Source: an uncultured Paracoccaceae bacterium
Lineage (GTDB): Bacteria > Pseudomonadota > Alphaproteobacteria > Rhodobacterales > Rhodobacteraceae
Assembly: GCA_905182355.1 (NCBI GenBank)
Contig: CAJJBH010000079.1
Span: 1 to 47,242, forward strand
Direction: 5' to 3'
Length of the DNA: 47,242 bases
Below, piece by piece: positions 44,346-47,242 of the stretch (positions within the stretch are counted from its first letter, which is position 1; every line of letters begins with the position of its first letter). The notes under the pieces were generated by a model. That model ran no database searches. It was not told where the DNA came from and was given only the letters and a program-made list of their open reading frames with translations. Made by a program: the position numbers and the translations under genes.

Positions 44346-45317
44346 CTACGGGCGGATCAGACGAATATTGGGCTGCTTTGTAATGCCTTGTTTATCAAGG
44401 AAACGTTTTTCAAGGCGTGCGATGGCGCGATCAATGGTTTGCTGCTGCAATCGGCTAAGGACGGGCCGGATCGGGTTCCCGACGGAGACTTCAATGTCGA
44501 GCGGATCCCCGTTGTCGTATTCGGTATCTCTCTCATCGAGCCAGTTCAGGATTACGGTCTCAAGCCAGAAACACCGTTCCAATGATGGATCGTTTAAAAC
44601 TGCTATGAACGTCCCATTCCCTGTATAAGCCATCAGATAGCCGTTTGTCGCAAGCGCAGCGCCGATTGCGCCTGCAGCCTCTGTCAACGCGTAGACGAAC
44701 TCCCCAGTTGTTGCGCGTTCATAGATAACCTTGATCCTATCAACCCCGATGGCGACCACTTGCGAACTGGCAACACTAGTCTGGGACAGCAGCACCAAAT
44801 AGTTCGTAAGGGAAGCGTAAGGAATTAGATTCTTGATGCCCTCTATTTCGATTTCATCTGATAAATCGAAAGAATGTTTGAGCGAAACAGTGGAGCCCTT
44901 GTCGCCTACTTTCGTATCATCAGACGCTGCCTTTTGACGGGCGGTGAACAGCTTTTCAATCAAGCGAATCCGGGCGTCCAATTCTACGATGTTGAACGGT
45001 TTTTTCATGTAATCCGTGGCTCCAGCCAGGAAGGCTCTGTCGATATATTCTCTCTCAGCCATCGCCGTTAACATGATTATAGGAGTATCTTCATAGCCAG
45101 GTGTCTCTCGAGCGATACGACAAAGTTCAATTCCACCCATACCTGGCATACTGATGTCGACCAGCAGGCAATCGAAATCTGTGTCGTCCTGCGTCATCAT
45201 AGCCATCGCTATTTCGCCGGACGAAGCAGTCGAGATGTCTGTAAACCCAGCCCTGGTCATTGCAATTGAGAGAAGTTCAAGAATGAAAGGTTCGTCATCA
45301 ACAGCAAGAATTTTCAA
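44346..45317 (-). CDS. Response regulator with a degenerate GGDEF-like output domain
   Basis: The 323-aa protein has a REC domain at residues 1-120 with the acidic pocket AVDDEP, phosphoacceptor D54 in LLVDISMPGMGG, Thr in IIMLTAMAE and Lys in DYMKKPF. The C-terminal domain has the diguanylate-cyclase fold pattern (YASLTNYLVLLSQTSV at the start, DIEVSVGNPIRP near the end). The GGDEF signature is replaced by TGNGT in YLMAYTGNGTFIAVL, so it cannot be a normal cyclase; a protein- or nucleotide-binding role is more likely. Encoded just upstream of the histidine kinase on the same strand, so they are probable partners. Confidence 0.85.
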   Translation of the reverse strand: MKILAVDDEPFILELLSIAMTRAGFTDISTASSGEIAMAMMTQDDTDFDCLLVDISMPGMGGIELCRIARETPGYEDTPIIMLTAMAEREYIDRAFLAGATDYMKKPFNIVELDARIRLIEKLFTARQKAASDDTKVGDKGSTVSLKHSFDLSDEIEIEGIKNLIPYASLTNYLVLLSQTSVASSQVVAIGVDRIKVIYERATTGEFVYALTEAAGAIGAALATNGYLMAYTGNGTFIAVLNDPSLERCFWLETVILNWLDERDTEYDNGDPLDIEVSVGNPIRPVLSRLQQQTIDRAIARLEKRFLDKQGITKQPNIRLIRP

Positions 45318-45848
45318 CTAACACATCCCCAAATTATCATTTCTTCCAGCTTCATGATAGGCATCATAAGTTGGATTAAAATCGATTGATCACACACTCA
45401 CAGGGTGTAAACAAGGTATCCTTTGATCTAATTTGGAGGCATTTGAAGAGGATGAATTTTGTGAAATCGGCGGCCTTCGTGCGATGCTCTGCGCCAGTCA
45501 AGATGTGGGTTTTCAGCTATAGAATGTGATATTCTTCGCAATAGGTCGGCTCTGCGCGGTCAAATTTTCTACATGCAGCATTGGATACAAAACACCGGAA
45601 ACCAGCATTGTAGCCGGTGGCAAAAGTTCTTTGACACAAGGTCAACGCCCCCAACGTACCAAGCATGAACACGTAATGGACCCCGTCGGCCAAGGCGTCA
45701 GTTCCAACGATAGTACGAAGCTGTCGAAGGCCGTCCGTCGACCTCTCACGTTATGAAAGATCATCGAACGGTCGATTGATTTTTTTTCGACAACGATTGG
45801 AACTATCGTCGCGCAGTCATTCTACATGTCCGCAAAGTCCACGACTTG
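45318..45848. other. Gene-poor stretch with weak coding traces
   Basis: No intact gene is supported. A plus-strand frame reads LRGQIFYMQHWIQNTG, NQHCSRWQKFFD and TRSTPPTYQA before a stop (about 45550-45665), which has protein-like character but no start and no family I recognise. Promoters for the response regulator (minus) must lie at its left edge. Confidence 0.4.
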
Positions 45849-46384
45849 TCTGTTGCGACCAACTTGCCTGATGTTTTACGCAGCGCAGCAACCATGGTGG
45901 TTGATGTAATCCCGCCAAGTTAGCTCCTTCGAAAGCTTGCCGCCCATCATTTGCCAACACAACAACAATTGCTTGAGGTGATTGATCAAGGGTTGCCTGC
46001 GATCATCACTGGGCTTGAGCCATCGCCGCCTTGCACAGACTGGACAGTGGATAAGTTGGTCGAAAAATACGGCAATACGATTGTCTGTGTTTGATCCGCC
46101 GACCAAAAGGTAAGTCTTCGTGAATTAGCTGAGCAAATGCGTGAATTCGAAGAAAATCCCGAGCTGAAAACTTGTACCCCAAAAAGGCATACAGCTACTA
46201 TCAACCCTGCTGTTTCAACCTAAACCATCCGAGCTATGATGCATTTCCCAAGACAAAATATGCCAAGCCAATTTCGGTCATTCTGTACCCGAGTGAATTT
46301 CTTGTTCAGGCCGCTGGGTGGTTCCATCAGGTCTATGCGCTGGAAAGTCAGACAATGTCTGTAAGTTATTTCTGGCGCTACTAA
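45849..46384 (+). pseudogene. Cupin_8/JmjC-like 2-oxoglutarate oxygenase, broken
   Basis: The first part reads LRKLAAHHLPTQQQLLEVID, QGLPAIITGLEP, DWTVDKLVEKYGNTIVCV, stop, then VSLRELAEQMREFEENPELK: the N-terminal half of a cupin_8 protein (gain of a stop inside). From 46172 in another frame come YPKKAYSYYQ, NLNHPSYDAFPKTKYAKPIS, VILYPSEFLVQAAGWFHQVY and TMSVSYFWRY, the C-terminal half with the distal iron His (GWFH). The central segment with the HxD iron ligands is absent. At least one stop, one frameshift and one deletion make it inactive. A further frame (STIYDCISTQDSDHEVGG to VLEGHKNVN, stop at 46571) runs on into the peptide gene and may be its tail. Confidence 0.65.
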
Positions 46385-46560
46385 AAATAGCCTTCAGAGC
46401 ACCATTTATGATTGCATCTCTACCCAGGATAGTGATCATGAAGTGGGCGGTAAGTTCTTGATAACCTACCGCCCGATTGAGCCGCTGGATGAGATTTCCA
46501 GCAAACAGCAATGGGAGTTGCTCAACACAAACAGCGTCCGAGTGTTAGAGGGACACAAAA

Positions 46561-46840
46561 ATGTTAACTGAAAAATACAATAATCACAGATGATCTATTC
46601 GCACCTGTCAGCGGTGGCGGGGCCGGTGGCGGTGGTGACGGAGGCAGCCTAGCTGCCGCTATTGCAAAGGATGCAGCTAAAGCTTGTGTTACGGTCAGAG
46701 CCATGGGTGCCGTTGGTGGCAGTGCTCTTCCGGTTGTTGGGCCTGTTACAGGCGGAATTATTTGCTGCGCAACAGGTGTACTAGGTGTTGCTGTGTCGGC
46801 GGCTTATGACGCAGCTTTTGATATGAACCGTGGTCCATAA
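46561..46840 (+). pseudogene. Double-glycine-leader, glycine-rich bacteriocin/microcin-like peptide, frameshifted in the leader
   Basis: ATG 46561 has a strong site, GAGGGA, 8 nt upstream, and opens MLTEK. One extra T (about 46576) then breaks the frame. With that base removed the frame reads TIITDDLFAPVSGG, then a core beginning GAGGGGDGGSLAAAIAKDAA, then CVTVRAMGAVGGSALPVVGP, VTGGIICCATGVLGVAVSAA, YDAAFDMNRGP and a stop at 46840, 92 aa in all. The leader fits the GG consensus (Ile-12, Thr-11, Phe-7, Val-4, Gly-2, Gly-1). The 73-aa core is Gly/Ala/Val-rich with three Cys, like class II microcins and bacteriocins exported by peptidase-containing ABC transporters. It may be inactivated, mis-sequenced, or rely on recoding. 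No transporter is in view. Confidence 0.6.
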
Positions 46841-46860
46841 AATAGCTAGAAAATAAATTC

Positions 46861-46887
46861 GAACCGCCGCAGTTCTTGCGGCGGTTC
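46861..46887 (+). promoter_or_regulatory. Perfect 10-bp hairpin between the peptide gene and the small membrane protein gene
   Basis: GAACCGCCGC and GCGGCGGTTC pair around a 7-nt loop. No T run follows, so it is not a full terminator. In this position it would cut readthrough or protect the upstream mRNA, giving more peptide than membrane protein. Confidence 0.65.
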
Positions 46888-46909
46888 ATTGAAATTTGAG
46901 GAAATTCCA

Positions 46910-47077
46910 ATGTTCTACTACTCGCCATATCTTTTAGTGATATTCTCTATCCTTATTGCAACAAAAAAAGGGCACAGTGACTATAGGACGAAGTCCTTTT
47001 GGATCGAAATTGGAGCAAGTTTGGCTTTGATGTTTGTAGTCCGTGATATTTTCTATCAGCTGGGCGTTATTACCTGA
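46910..47077 (+). CDS. Small two-helix membrane protein, possible immunity protein
   Basis: The 55-aa protein from the ATG at 46910 (GAGGA 7 nt upstream; the frame could begin at 46889) has two hydrophobic helices, YYSPYLLVIFSILIA and FWIEIGASLALMFVV. They are separated by a charged loop (TKKGHSDYRTKS). Immunity proteins of membrane-active bacteriocins are often small proteins of this kind encoded directly after the peptide. No family recognised; the assignment is by context only. Confidence 0.55.
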   Translation: MFYYSPYLLVIFSILIATKKGHSDYRTKSFWIEIGASLALMFVVRDIFYQLGVIT

Positions 47078-47234
47078 AGATGACTGTTCCAAGCTATATC
47101 CTCAGTAAGTTATTCAAATCTTAACGAACAAATATTTAAACTACGTAATCGTCCTAATTCTATCCCGAACATAATCTAACCATGTATTTGATTGACCGTA
47201 CATATGCGAAACCACGGTTACCTGGAGACAACTT

Positions 47235-47242
47235 ATGCGTAA
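47235..47242 (+). CDS. Possible start of the next gene, cut by the window edge
   Basis: ATG CGT AA follows GGAGA at 8 nt, a good ribosome binding site. Only two codons are visible. The 157 bases before it hold no gene. If real, it could belong to the same peptide locus, for example export or modification. Confidence 0.35.

Noticed and set aside
45526-45756. Plus-strand 76-codon frame
   Set aside because: Composition is not protein-like and another frame of the same stretch looks better; neither is supported enough to call a gene.
45876-46204. Two minus-strand frames of 72-76 codons
   Set aside because: They are antisense to the cupin_8 remnant, whose sense-strand motifs are clear.
1-47242. 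CRISPR array, rRNA operon, prophage or intact insertion sequence
   Set aside because: No regularly spaced repeats, rRNA segments, phage structural genes or complete transposase with ends were seen.

Overview
The window looks like a chromosomal segment of a marine alphaproteobacterium of the order Rhodobacterales (Roseobacter group). The evidence is the IscR-led isc/suf operon whose IscR keeps only one cysteine, an alphaproteobacterial LexA box (GTTC-N7-GTTC) upstream of recA, an IalB-family protein, an lpxD-acp-KAS module, DUF6880 and DUF6356 family genes, and the protein sequences themselves. Genus cannot be fixed from the sequence. Base composition is moderate for the group, and the right end carries many broken genes.

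Layout. 1-1352 holds the end-truncated class II DAHP synthase gene (minus), divergent from a GlxA-family AraC regulator. A PQQ-dependent sugar dehydrogenase (minus) is divergent from a complete branched-chain amino acid (Liv/HAAT) ABC transporter operon, 3833-9251. That operon is unusual in carrying a 36-codon bridging ORF built over a repeat element between livG and livF, and a 72-aa membrane protein between livF and livH. Next come an orphan ectoine synthase gene and a HerA/DUF853 ATPase gene with an in-frame ochre codon (9325-11261), a gene-poor stretch with two candidate small RNAs, and an IalB-family gene. A cell-envelope block follows (12395-17531): beta-ketoacyl-ACP synthase, ACP, LpxD-like acyltransferase and L,D-transpeptidase on the minus strand, and a MepK-like DUF882 protein on the plus strand. 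A DUF6880 gene, a frameshifted remnant, rlmF and tRNA-Arg(CCG) lead to the iron-sulfur operon 28678-20936 (minus): iscR, cysteine desulfurase, sufB, a small membrane protein, sufC, sufD, two Yip1-like membrane proteins, sufS. A 17-bp Irr-box-like palindrome lies upstream of iscR.

28863-37742 is conserved housekeeping sequence: an alpha/beta hydrolase operon with an HD hydrolase, an Lrp/AsnC regulator, an SMR efflux protein, typA/bipA, a DUF1330 gene, alaS and recA.

From about 37.9 kb to the end the character changes. Coding density falls and there are decayed genes (SDR-like, DUF2269, IS3-family transposase, cupin_8 oxygenase). Intact genes here are a TIM-barrel glycosidase-like protein with a C-terminal hydrophobic tail, a soluble triple-PAS histidine kinase, and a response regulator with a degenerate GGDEF-like domain. 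At the far right is what I consider the most interesting locus: a glycine-rich double-glycine-leader peptide gene (bacteriocin/microcin-like, with a one-base frameshift in its leader), a 10-bp perfect hairpin, and a 55-aa two-helix membrane protein that may be its immunity protein. It lies beside the wreck of a cupin_8 (JmjC-like) oxygenase gene.
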